Below, one piece after another: positions 1 to 6,411 of a stretch of DNA of 9,211 bases (position 1 is its first letter; each line of letters begins with the position of its first letter). Both the position numbers and the translations under genes were made by a program. Where the stretch lies: positions 1 through 9,211 of the forward strand of contig JALNXC010000032.1 in NCBI GenBank assembly GCA_023230535.1, given 5' to 3'. Source of the DNA: Alkaliphilus sp. GTDB taxonomy: Bacteria; Bacillota; Clostridia; Peptostreptococcales; Natronincolaceae. The notes beneath the pieces were generated by a model, which saw nothing but the letters and a program-made list of their open reading frames with translations, ran no database searches and was not told the DNA's origin.

Positions 1-1017
1 ATGGGTGGACTGGTAGGACGTACATATATTCAGGATAAGGCATACGGTTATAATATTAGAAATTTAATGATTTTAGGCACACCCAATAAAGGAAGCGTAA
101 AAGCATACTACACATGGAGTATGGGGGAGGTAATGGGTGGTAAGATAGACAAGGGAAATCAGTTATTTGAAATTATACAAAGGGGATATATCTGGCTGCT
201 CACAAAAATATTAGACATACCCTTAGGTAAAGATAATATTGAAATGTTACACAAGAATTTCCAGGGTCTTGGGGATTTATTGCCTACATATGATTATGGT
301 TATGTGCTGTGTTATGAGGATGGGAAAAACAATTATGTCTATATTCCAAATAAACATATAAAATATAAAAACAGTTTTGTAAACAATTTAAATAAAAATA
401 TAGATATTCTATATAACAGAATTAAAAATTTATATTGTTTTGTAGGTACAAACAGAAAAACCGATAAAATATTAATAATTGATAAAGAAGAGCTATTTAA
501 CAATAAAAATGAAGATATTATATCATCATTGAAAACGAAAGAAGGGGACGGAACGGTTACAGTCAAAAGTGCCATCATTGATCATGGAAAAACATTTATA
601 ATGGAAGAAGGGCATAGTGGAATTTTGTTAGGCTCTATACAATATATTGCAGATATTTATAATCTTGATAAAACCCTAGTAAAGAAAGATACCATGGAAC
701 CTGAAGGATATCCGTTAGGCATAATATTTAAAAAGCATATAGGTATGGTACTAAGGAGTAAAAAAGATGTAATAGGCAGGTTCATACATACGGGGTTTGT
801 TACGGAACATGAATTTATTATGGAGGAATTTGGCGAAGATTATATATGGATTATGCTGAAAGATGTGCCTTCCGATAAATATATCTTAGAGGTATTTGCG
901 GAAGATAAAATAGGTTATGATATTTTTGTAATAGGCACAAAAGTGGCGGAAGAATTGACGGATGAAAATGTGAGAATGCTGGATAAAAATAAAATTGAAT
1001 TTTATTTTGAGGTATAG
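1..1017 (+). CDS. Alpha/beta-hydrolase, lipase/esterase-like (5' truncated by window)
   Basis: The visible 338 residues begin MGGLVGR, the part of the lipase nucleophile elbow (GHSMGGLV) just after the catalytic serine. The ATG at base 1 is therefore almost certainly an internal codon, and the serine and N-terminal half lie upstream of the window. LGTPNKGS (about residues 25-32) is the strand-loop typical of LCAT/PGAP1-like lipases. EGDGTV (181-186) supplies the probable catalytic Asp183, and EEGHSGIL (202-209) the probable catalytic His205. Residues after about 235 form a roughly 100-residue segment of alternating hydrophobic and charged residues, probably beta-rich, that I do not recognise; it could be a substrate-binding or surface module. 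No signal peptide can be judged because the N-terminus is missing. The natural substrate is unknown. The hydrolase family call is firm; acyl-ester specificity is inference. The gene ends in TAG and converges on tyrS. Confidence 0.75.
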   Translation: MGGLVGRTYIQDKAYGYNIRNLMILGTPNKGSVKAYYTWSMGEVMGGKIDKGNQLFEIIQRGYIWLLTKILDIPLGKDNIEMLHKNFQGLGDLLPTYDYGYVLCYEDGKNNYVYIPNKHIKYKNSFVNNLNKNIDILYNRIKNLYCFVGTNRKTDKILIIDKEELFNNKNEDIISSLKTKEGDGTVTVKSAIIDHGKTFIMEEGHSGILLGSIQYIADIYNLDKTLVKKDTMEPEGYPLGIIFKKHIGMVLRSKKDVIGRFIHTGFVTEHEFIMEEFGEDYIWIMLKDVPSDKYILEVFAEDKIGYDIFVIGTKVAEELTDENVRMLDKNKIEFYFEV

Positions 1018-1040
1018 ACGGAAATAAATCAAATCGAGAA

Positions 1041-1092
1041 AAAATCAGGGTGTTATATAATGGATTAATCTGTGATAAATTATATAACACCC
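1041..1092 (-). terminator. Intrinsic terminator of tyrS (possibly bidirectional)
   Basis: GGGTGTTATATAA at 1048-1060 and its exact reverse complement at 1080-1092 form a 13-bp stem with a 19-base loop. Read on the minus strand, the hairpin is followed by TGATTTTTTCTC, a six-T run, which fits transcription ending about 60 bases after the tyrS stop codon. On the plus strand the following bases (TATATTTGG) are a poor U-tract, so termination of the hydrolase gene is possible but weaker. Confidence 0.75.
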
Positions 1093-1150
1093 TATATTTG
1101 GTTCGTTGATAAATAGCAGTTTCGGTGTTTAATTTGATATGAAATTTTAT

Positions 1151-2383
1151 TTAGTCATTGAGTAGCAACACTTGATGATAGGTTTTTTTGCCTTTTCTTA
1201 TCATCAGTGTACCGTCCTTAAAAAAATCGAGTGTGATGAGGGTACCGATATCAGTTATTTTATCATCATTTATTGAGATTCCACCTTGTTGTATGAGCCT
1301 CCTGCCTTCCCCACGGGAGGGGATTAATTCTACCCTGGATAGGAGGGTGATTATGTCCATACCGTCTATAAATTCGTCTTCGGGAATTTTGGTTGACGGC
1401 ACGGAACCGCCCAATGCCCCTTCACCGAATAAAGCTTTTGCGGCCTTGTCGGCTCTTTTAGCCTCTTCCTCACCATGAACCAGTTTAGTAACTTCGAAGG
1501 CAAGGGTTTCTTTTGCCTTATTTATTTCGGCATCTTTTAGGGAACTGAGCCTGTCTACTTCGTCCATGGGTAAAAATGTAAGCAGAGAGAGACAGTTTTT
1601 AACATCTGTATCCGCGACATTTCTCCAGTATTGGTAGAACTCAAAAGGAGATGTTTTGTCGGCATCCAACCATATTGCACCGGATTGGGTTTTACCCATT
1701 TTATTTCCTTCGCTCGTAGTTAAAAGGGTAAAGGTCATACCGTAGGCGGTTTCGCTTTCTATTCTTCTGATTAAATCGGCGCCTGCAATAATATTTGACC
1801 ATTGATCATCTCCGCCCAATTGCATACGACAATTGTACTTTCTAAATAACTCTAAAAAATCATAAGCCTGCATGATCATATAGTTAAACTCAAGGAAGGA
1901 TAACCCTTTTTCCATTCTATTCTTAAAACATTCTGCCGCCAGCATTCTATTGACCGGAAAGTGTCTGCCTATCTCCCTTATAAAGGAGACATAATTTAAA
2001 TCCAACAGCCAGTTTGCATTATTCTCCATAATGGCCTTGCCTTCCGAAAAATCAATAAATCTTTTGGTTTGTTCGATAAAACATCTTCCATTGTGGTTAA
2101 TTGTTTCAAGAGGCATCATCTGTCGCATATCGGTTCTTCCGGATGGGTCACCGATCATTGCCGTACCGGCACCTAATAAAAATATAGGCCTATGCCCTGC
2201 TCTCTGAAGATGAGCCATAGCCATAAGCTGTACAAAATGACCTACATGCAAGCTGTCCGCAGTCGGGTCGAAACCTATATAAAAGGTGACTTTTTCTTTT
2301 CCAAGCATTTCCCTAATTTCATTCTCGTGGGTAGCTTGTTCAATAAAGCCGCGTTCCTTTAAGGTATCAAAAACATTCTCCAT
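1151..2383 (-). CDS. tyrS: Tyrosyl-tRNA synthetase
   Basis: This cytoplasmic class I aminoacyl-tRNA synthetase attaches tyrosine to tRNA-Tyr at the expense of ATP. At 410 residues it has the usual bacterial length. Signature I is FDPTADSLHVGH (38-49), containing the HIGH-type motif HVGH. The tyrosine pocket shows YMIMQAYDF (168-176) and QLGGDDQWSN (188-197), and the KMSKS loop reads KMGKT (228-232). Residues about 345-408 form the C-terminal S4 RNA-binding domain, including GRRLIQQGGISIN. The ATG start is set by GAGGAGG eight bases upstream. The gene stands alone and is controlled by the tyrosine T-box leader directly upstream. Bacilli can carry two versions (TyrS and TyrZ); the domain layout and sequence fit the TyrS type, but that subtype call is by eye. 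Confidence 0.97.
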   Translation of the reverse strand: MENVFDTLKERGFIEQATHENEIREMLGKEKVTFYIGFDPTADSLHVGHFVQLMAMAHLQRAGHRPIFLLGAGTAMIGDPSGRTDMRQMMPLETINHNGRCFIEQTKRFIDFSEGKAIMENNANWLLDLNYVSFIREIGRHFPVNRMLAAECFKNRMEKGLSFLEFNYMIMQAYDFLELFRKYNCRMQLGGDDQWSNIIAGADLIRRIESETAYGMTFTLLTTSEGNKMGKTQSGAIWLDADKTSPFEFYQYWRNVADTDVKNCLSLLTFLPMDEVDRLSSLKDAEINKAKETLAFEVTKLVHGEEEAKRADKAAKALFGEGALGGSVPSTKIPEDEFIDGMDIITLLSRVELIPSRGEGRRLIQQGGISINDDKITDIGTLITLDFFKDGTLMIRKGKKTYHQVLLLND

Positions 2384-2423
2384 TATAATATATCCTCCTC
2401 ATTTGGTTAATAATAATTAAATA

Positions 2424-2466
2424 TAAAAAAACAGAAGGTCATCAAGTCCGTAAGGACGAGATAACC
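2424..2466 (-). terminator. T-box conditional terminator of tyrS
   Basis: On the minus strand GGTTATC (2466-2460) pairs with GATGACC (one G-U pair) and, past a two-base mismatch, GTCC pairs with GGAC around a TTAC loop. The stem is followed by TTCTGTTTTTTT. It begins one base after the 14-base T-box motif. In T-box leaders the antiterminator uses part of this sequence, so the two folds exclude each other. Confidence 0.85.
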
Positions 2467-2676
2467 CGTGGTACCACCTTAATTTACATCGATTGATGCC
2501 TTAAACCACTGTAACGGTTTGGAACCGGTAAAATTTTTGACTTTACAACTCCGAAAATGTAATTCACCCTTACATGTGCTATAGCCCTTCCACCAACCGG
2601 ACTACTCGCTGTATTTGTAACCATGTGGGTTACTTATTTCCTTCAATGTTTCTAATAATATTTATATTTTATATTC
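2425..2676 (-). ncRNA. T-box leader (tyrosine specifier) of tyrS
   Basis: This leader RNA senses uncharged tRNA-Tyr and lets transcription continue into tyrS when tyrosine is short. On the minus strand the base of Stem I is TTACAA (2620-2615) with TTGTAA (2548-2543). The internal elements AGCGAGTAGT and GGTTGGTGGAAG follow. The specifier loop reads GTGAATTACATTTTCGGAG, placing the codon UAC (tyrosine) at 2561-2559. The conserved T-box AAGGTGGTACCACG lies at 2480-2467; its UGGU matches an ACCA acceptor end, as expected for a tRNA with discriminator base A. The 5' boundary is set from the promoter and is approximate. Confidence 0.95.
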
Positions 2677-2682
2677 CGGTTT

Positions 2683-2712
2683 ATTATATCATATAATCTT
2701 CATTATTGCCAA
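2683..2712 (-). promoter_or_regulatory. tyrS sigma-A promoter overlapping the ytaF 3' end
   Basis: On the minus strand TTGGCA (2712-2707) and TATAAT (2688-2683) are 18 bases apart, and transcription would begin near 2676, just ahead of the T-box Stem I. The -35 box lies inside the last codons of ytaF, so reading through from ytaF would also pass through the T-box. Confidence 0.65.
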
Positions 2713-3306
2713 AACTATTAAAATAATTCCCGATAGCCAAGAAATATTAATATTTGATTTTTCGATGAGTTTTCTGCCCATTAATAATCCTGACCAGACA
2801 GCTATCATATCAGAAAATAAAGAAAGAAATATTATTTGAATATAGTTTGTATTCGTCAAGCTGCTGCTGAATCCGATAGCTAATGAATCCAGAGAAAGGG
2901 CAATAGCCAGATATAATGCCTCTTTAGGGTTTAGATTTTTGGAGTTATCAAAATCAGCACTGGTTTCATCAATATATATATTTATTATTAAATCGGATAT
3001 TTTTAATTTTATCTCTTTATTTAAGACAGAGGTTTTTGTAATATAGCTCTTGATTAAACTTTGGAGTAAATAAAATATGCCTAAAAGCATCAGTATCATA
3101 AAGCTGATAAATAAAGTTATGCCTTCAGGCATTAATTTTTTGATCACAGATCCCAAAAATAAAGAAAGGGCGAGGAAGGAGGAACAGGTAATATTAATAA
3201 TGGTTATAGACATAAACGGCATTTTTATTTTATTTGTTCCATAGGCAACACTGGCTATAAATGCATCTAAGGACAATGTAAATACCAATAAAAGGGTTTC
3301 TATCAT
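2689..3306 (-). CDS. ytaF: Sporulation membrane protein YtaF (MntP-like family)
   Basis: This is a 205-residue integral membrane protein of about six hydrophobic segments, built as two halves related to the MntP manganese-exporter fold. The repeat motifs are TLSLDAFIASVAYG (10-23) and IALSLDSLAIGFS (135-147); each places an acidic residue (Asp14, Asp140) inside a membrane segment, as in cation transporters of this family. The hydrophilic middle carries ADFDNSKNLNPKEA (117-130), the conserved linker of YtaF proteins. In Bacillus and clostridia YtaF is annotated as a sporulation membrane protein, with no proven transport substrate; metal export is inference from MntP. The ATG is preceded by AGAAGGTGATGCC. 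The gene runs in the same direction as tyrS, separated from it only by the T-box region. No terminator is visible between its stop and tyrS. Confidence 0.85.
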   Translation of the reverse strand: MIETLLLVFTLSLDAFIASVAYGTNKIKMPFMSITIINITCSSFLALSLFLGSVIKKLMPEGITLFISFMILMLLGIFYLLQSLIKSYITKTSVLNKEIKLKISDLIINIYIDETSADFDNSKNLNPKEALYLAIALSLDSLAIGFSSSLTNTNYIQIIFLSLFSDMIAVWSGLLMGRKLIEKSNINISWLSGIILIVLAIMKII

Positions 3307-3334
3307 GGCATCACCTTCTTTCTATGAAATAGAT

Positions 3335-3363
3335 ATTATATGATATTCAATTGCCAATTGAAT
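3335..3363 (-). promoter_or_regulatory. ytaF promoter region with a 19-bp palindrome (possible operator)
   Basis: ATTCAATTGCCAATTGAAT (3345-3363) is a perfect 9+1+9 inverted repeat. On the minus strand it is immediately followed by ATATCA and then TATAAT (3340-3335), a good -10 box 29 bases before the ytaF ATG. The palindrome occupies the -35 region, and no clean TTGACA at 17 bases is present. That arrangement fits a repressor or activator site. It does not match the MntR or Fur consensus boxes as I know them. Confidence 0.45.
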
Positions 3364-3371
3364 GGTTACAC

Positions 3372-3490
3372 AAATGGAAAATGGGAGGTGGGATATGGGA
3401 GGTGGGATGTGGGAAATGAGAGGTGGGATATGGGATGTGGGAAATGAGAGGTGGGATATGGGATGTGGGAAGTGAGATGTAAGAGGTGGA
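3372..3490. repeat. G-rich heptanucleotide tandem repeat, 17 units
   Basis: The stretch divides without gaps into 17 heptamers of the form A-(A/T/G)-(A/G)-T-G-G-G. AGGTGGG, ATATGGG, ATGTGGG and AAATGAG recur, and a higher-order 28-base unit (those four in that order) appears at 3421-3448 and 3449-3476 with one base changed. The purine-rich strand is the plus strand. The first block has five GGG runs separated by exactly four bases (3383-3413), which meets the usual G-quadruplex pattern. The minus strand is open as a Pro/Ser/His-rich reading frame, but this is a by-product of the repeat: it has no ribosome site and low-complexity content. Confidence 0.9.
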
Positions 3491-3536
3491 AATATTTGAA
3501 AGGATTTATAGAAAATAATTCTGTGGGATATCAATA

Positions 3537-3545
3537 TGCTATAAT
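3537..3545 (+). promoter_or_regulatory. Candidate extended -10 promoter for ogt
   Basis: TGCTATAAT (3537-3545) is a TGn-extended -10 element, and a second TATAAT follows at 3550-3555. No good -35 box is visible at 17 bases. The transcript would have a 5' leader of about 135 bases before ogt. In 3556-3675 I see nothing else that I can name; it is AT-rich with only short, weak inverted repeats. Confidence 0.4.
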
Positions 3546-3688
3546 GTGATATAATGTCAAAATAAAATATCTATTTTTAATGCTAAAAACATAATATTGG
3601 TGAGGGATAAATCAAAATCCTATAACGAGGGATTGTTACCGGGGATATGGGAAAATTATAAATCATGTTTCGATTTAGGAGGTAAAAG

Positions 3689-4168
3689 ATGAGAAATATA
3701 TTTTTTTACGAGACAATAATAGGTGAGATCGGTATCATAGAAACCGGCAACAACATTACAGATGTAGGTTTTATTGGCAATACAAAAAATACACAAATCG
3801 AAGATATTACAGTTAATGAAACCCCCCTTTTAAAAGAAGCGGGGAAACAGCTTCAGCAATATCTTGAAGGAAATCGAAAGTATTTTGATTTGCCCTTATT
3901 ACCTGCCGGCACAAAGTTCCGGAAAAATGTTTGGAGGGTTCTTCAGACTATACCCTATGGGGAAACATGGAGCTATAAAAAGGTTGCGGAAAAGGTAGGC
4001 TCGCCTAAAGCTGCAAGGGCTGTCGGTATGGCAAATAACAGAAATCCTATCGCTATTTTTATTCCCTGCCATCGTGTTATAGGGGCGGATGGTAAGTTGG
4101 TAGGCTATGGCGGGGGGCTTCATATTAAAGAATATCTTTTAAATTTAGAGAAACAAAATAAAATATAA
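3689..4168 (+). CDS. ogt: Methylated-DNA--protein-cysteine S-methyltransferase
   Basis: This suicide DNA-repair protein transfers alkyl groups from O6-alkylguanine (and O4-alkylthymine) to its own cysteine. It has 159 residues, the normal length for the single-domain Ogt/MGMT form without an Ada metal-binding domain. The active site IPCHRVIGADG (125-135) places the acceptor at Cys127. TKFRKNVWRVLQTIPYGETWSY (75-96) and AARAVGMANNRNP (108-120) form the helix-turn-helix with the arginine finger that flips the damaged base. VGYGGGLHIKEYLL (138-151) closes the substrate pocket. The ATG follows TTAGGAGGTAAAAG, a strong ribosome site. The closest family name could equally be written as a generic MGMT. 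There is no obvious terminator before trmL, so the two may share a transcript. Confidence 0.95.
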   Translation: MRNIFFYETIIGEIGIIETGNNITDVGFIGNTKNTQIEDITVNETPLLKEAGKQLQQYLEGNRKYFDLPLLPAGTKFRKNVWRVLQTIPYGETWSYKKVAEKVGSPKAARAVGMANNRNPIAIFIPCHRVIGADGKLVGYGGGLHIKEYLLNLEKQNKI

Positions 4169-4340
4169 ATACTTAAATTTTTGCTAATAAAAAAATACAA
4201 TGGAATTATACTAGCGCTACAAGGCGATCATTCTAAACAATTGAGGTAGGCCGTAAGAATTATTAATAGGTGGAACTGTGATTAAATATATTTTTTGCTT
4301 AATATCCCGGTTGTTTATCTATAGACAGGAGGGGAGAAAG

Positions 4341-4814
4341 ATGCCGCTTCATGTTGTATTATTGGAACCGGAAATTCCGCAAAATACAGGTAATATTTCC
4401 AGAACATGTGCCGTTACGGGGAGCGTACTTCATTTGATAGGCCCTTTAGGGTTTTCTATAGATGAGAAGCATGTAAAACGGGCCGGGCTTGATTATTGGG
4501 ACATATTGGATTTAAGGTATTATAGTAATTATGACGAATTTTTAATAAGGAATCCCGGTGCTAAAATATATTATTTAACTACTAAAGCGGAAAGGAGATA
4601 TAGTGATATGGAATATCCAAAGGACGATTGTTTTATAATGTTTGGTAAGGAGACCGCCGGGATTCCGGAGATGATATTAAACCAAAATAGAGATAATTGT
4701 ATAAGAATTCCTATGTTAAATTCCGAAAGGGCAAGATCCCTAAATTTATCTAATTCTGTTTCTGTTGTAGTATATGAAATATTAAGGCAATATAACTATC
4801 CTAATATGAAATAG
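4341..4814 (+). CDS. trmL: tRNA (cytidine/uridine-34 2'-O)-methyltransferase TrmL
   Basis: This SPOUT-class enzyme uses S-adenosylmethionine to methylate the ribose of wobble position 34 in tRNA-Leu isoacceptors, which supports codon-anticodon recognition. The 157-residue protein shows the family order: LLEPEIPQNTGNISRTCA (7-24), then FGKETAGIP (101-109), IRIPML (121-126) and the knot-forming SLNLSNSVSVVVYE (134-146). The start at 4341 is chosen because AGGAGGGGAGAAAG sits directly upstream and because family members begin MxxHVVLxEPEIPQNTG. An in-frame GTG at 4278 with its own AGGTGG would add 21 residues (starting MIKYIFCL) that have no counterpart in the family; I regard them as untranslated or a minor start. 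Older annotations call this family YibK or CspR. Confidence 0.93.
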   Translation: MPLHVVLLEPEIPQNTGNISRTCAVTGSVLHLIGPLGFSIDEKHVKRAGLDYWDILDLRYYSNYDEFLIRNPGAKIYYLTTKAERRYSDMEYPKDDCFIMFGKETAGIPEMILNQNRDNCIRIPMLNSERARSLNLSNSVSVVVYEILRQYNYPNMK

Positions 4815-4845
4815 CCATGGATTCTTCGCTTTATATCTATTTACA

Positions 4846-4878
4846 GCCTAAAAATATAATCCTATTATATTTTTAGGC
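4846..4878. terminator. Perfect 15-bp hairpin after trmL (terminator-like, no U-tract)
   Basis: GCCTAAAAATATAAT (4846-4860) and its exact reverse complement (4864-4878) enclose a three-base loop, CCT. It lies 31 bases after the trmL stop and is the only strong structure before degV. Neither strand has a T-run after the stem; the only T5 is inside the 3' arm. It may slow or protect the 3' end rather than act as a classical terminator. Confidence 0.45.
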
Positions 4879-5028
4879 AAATACTAAAACATAGAAATGG
4901 AATATTTATAATATGATTTTTAAAAATTATTAGAAAATATTGCTAACTATTTAAGGAAAGTATAGAATAGGATTTAAAGTAATAATCAATAGGACATATA
5001 ATATATTAAAATGATGGGGGTAATAAAA

Positions 5029-5871
5029 ATGAGTGATATTCAAATTATAATAGACAGTATGGTTGATATGCCTAAGGATATTTTGAATAAGTTTAATATT
5101 ATAGTGATGCCTTTAACTATTATATTTGGGGACGAAGAATATAAGGATGGGGTAGATTTAACAAGTGCACAGTTTTATGAAAAATTATCACAATCAAAAG
5201 AATTGCCTAAAACATCGCAAATAAGCCCCGGTGCATTTATAGAAATATTTGAAAAAATTTTGGATGAGGGGAAAGAAATTTTATGTATTAACGGATCTTC
5301 AAGAGCCAGCGGTACATTTCAATCGGCAGTAGTAGCAAAGAACTCGTTAGAGGGCAACAAAATAGAGGTTTTTGATACTATGGCGCTATCTTTCGGTGCC
5401 GGAATATTTGCATATGAAGCGGCAAAAATGGCGGCGGCGGGGAAAAAGCTGGGGGAAATTGTTGAATATCTCAATGTAATGAAGGGACGGGTAGATCATA
5501 TATTTACTGTCGATACATTAGAATTCCTAAAAAAGGGTGGGCGGTTAAATCCGATGAAGGCCACTATAGCGACGATGTTAAATATAAAACCGATTTTAAC
5601 CGTTGTGGATGGATTAGTAGAACCGTTGGATAAGGTAAGGGGGAGCAAGAAGGTAATAGGCAAAATGATAGAATTGGCAAAGGAACGCGGAGAAACATTT
5701 GAGGATAAGGTAGTCGGGATTTCCCATGCTGTCTGCGAGGATATGTTAAATCTTCTAAAGGAACAGGTAACAAAGGAGCTAGGGCCAAAGGAGATAATAA
5801 TTACGGAAATAGGATGTACGATAGGCACGCATGCCGGTCCGGGAACATTAGCCATATTCTATGCTATGTAA
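5029..5871 (+). CDS. DegV family fatty-acid-binding protein (FakB-like)
   Basis: DegV/FakB proteins bind a fatty acid and, where a FakA kinase is present, present it for phosphorylation to acyl phosphate for phospholipid synthesis. The 280-residue length is typical. Numbering from Met 5029, the N-terminal domain shows IIIDSMVDMP (6-15), the TSQISPG loop (about 65-71), the SSRASGTFQS motif (about 91-100) that contacts the carboxylate, and DTMALSFGAG (about 115-124). The C-terminal domain has VDTLEFLKKGGR (about 161-172) and ends GTHAGPGTLAIFY, the GxHxGPG motif that also faces the head group. Three in-frame ATGs occur (5011, 5014, 5029); 5029 is preferred because GATGGGGGT precedes it by eight bases and because the protein then begins MSDIQIIIDS, as family members do. 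No FakA gene is visible here, and the lipid bound cannot be predicted. Confidence 0.9.
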   Translation: MSDIQIIIDSMVDMPKDILNKFNIIVMPLTIIFGDEEYKDGVDLTSAQFYEKLSQSKELPKTSQISPGAFIEIFEKILDEGKEILCINGSSRASGTFQSAVVAKNSLEGNKIEVFDTMALSFGAGIFAYEAAKMAAAGKKLGEIVEYLNVMKGRVDHIFTVDTLEFLKKGGRLNPMKATIATMLNIKPILTVVDGLVEPLDKVRGSKKVIGKMIELAKERGETFEDKVVGISHAVCEDMLNLLKEQVTKELGPKEIIITEIGCTIGTHAGPGTLAIFYAM

Positions 5872-5943
5872 AGTCGAAATATGTAGAAGTTTTAAATCCG
5901 GCATACGAGACAAAAAATATTATAAAAAACTTTTTAAAAGTGG

Positions 5944-5972
5944 TTGATACCAACCGATATATGTACTATAAT
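5944..5972 (+). promoter_or_regulatory. grd promoter copy 1
   Basis: TTGATA (5944-5949), a 17-base spacer and TATAAT (5967-5972) make a near-consensus sigma-A promoter. The -35 box lies within GGTTG-ATAC-CAACC (5942-5955), a short inverted repeat that could be an operator half-site pair. The palindrome AAAGTACTTT sits 13 bases past the -10 box, in the early transcribed region. Confidence 0.65.
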
Positions 5973-6016
5973 ATAGTCGATGATTAAAGTACTTTTAGCA
6001 AGTTTAGCAATCGGGG

Positions 6017-6045
6017 TCGAAACTGTATTATTTAAAATTGTTTAA
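6017..6045 (+). repeat. Decayed grd promoter copy
   Basis: ATCGGGGTCGAAACTGTATTA (from 6010) aligns by eye with ATCGGTTGATACTGTTTTA of copy 2, but the -35 position now reads TCGAAA and the -10 position GTTTAA. It looks like a mutated duplicate that no longer works as a promoter. Confidence 0.45.
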
Positions 6046-6126
6046 ATAGAAATATGATAGAAATATGGTAAAAATTATTCGATAATGGCTTATTAAAAGG
6101 TTTCAAAATAAATATCAAAAAATCGG

Positions 6127-6155
6127 TTGATACTGTTTTATTTATATACTATAAT
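6127..6155 (+). promoter_or_regulatory. grd promoter copy 2
   Basis: TTGATA (6127-6132), a 17-base spacer and TATAAT (6150-6155). The stretch TATATACTATAATATAATAG is identical to that in copy 3, so the likeness extends past both boxes. Confidence 0.7.
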
Positions 6156-6218
6156 ATAATAGGATTTAACATAATATCCGGGACAATTAAATAAAACAAT
6201 ACTATATTGTAAAATTAG

Positions 6219-6247
6219 TTGATACCGGTTGACATATATACTATAAT
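6219..6247 (+). promoter_or_regulatory. grd promoter copy 3 (nearest to grdX)
   Basis: TTGATA (6219-6224), a 17-base spacer and TATAAT (6242-6247). A second -35-like hexamer, TTGACA (6229-6234), lies ten bases further in, giving a GTTGAT/GTTGAC direct repeat, but its distance to either TATAAT is too short (7 or 12 bases) for it to serve as the -35 box. Transcription from here would give a leader of about 195 bases before grdX. Confidence 0.7.
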
Positions 6248-6354
6248 ATAATAGAGTTCAATATAGGGGTTAAGGTATTTTAACAGGATAATACTACATA
6301 ACAATATTAAATAAATATATAAAAAGAGAGATTTAGGGTGAATGGTGCTTAATA

Positions 6355-6411
6355 TTAACGGACAGGCCAAATATAATACATATAATTAATCTTGGTAAAG
6401 CCTGCGGTTGA
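6355..6411 (+). promoter_or_regulatory. Candidate folded leader element before grdX
   Basis: CAGGC (6363-6367) pairs with GCCTG (6400-6404); CAA (6368-6370) can pair with TTG (6392-6394), leaving GTAAA unpaired on one side. Outside the core, TAAC (6356-6359) can pair with GGTTG/GTTG around 6407-6410 across a small internal loop. No U-run follows, so it is not a terminator. I cannot assign it to a known riboswitch. A 15-codon open frame (MVLNINGQAKYNTYN, 6342-6389) overlaps its 5' half, with a weak ribosome site only. Confidence 0.3.

Noticed and set aside
1..3. ATG at base 1 as a true start codon
   Set aside because: MGGLVGR follows the catalytic serine in the GHSMGG lipase motif, so the gene begins before the window.
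3372..3490. CRISPR array
   Set aside because: Units are seven bases with no unique spacers.
3322..3534. Minus-strand Pro/Ser/His-rich 70-codon open frame
   Set aside because: It is the translation of the heptad repeat, has no ribosome binding site, and is low complexity.
4278..4340. GTG-started 21-codon N-terminal extension of trmL
   Set aside because: It has an AGGTGG before it but no family counterpart; the ATG at 4341 has the stronger ribosome site and the expected N-terminus.
6017..6045. A fourth working grd promoter
   Set aside because: Aligned boxes read TCGAAA and GTTTAA, too far from consensus; kept only as a decayed copy.
6361..6410. Cyclic di-GMP-I (GEMM) riboswitch in the grdX leader, suggested by CAGG-CAAA and GGTAAAGCCTGCGG
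   Set aside because: The CGC before AAAGCC, the GNRA-type loop and the whole second arm (P3) are missing, and the loop is AT-only.
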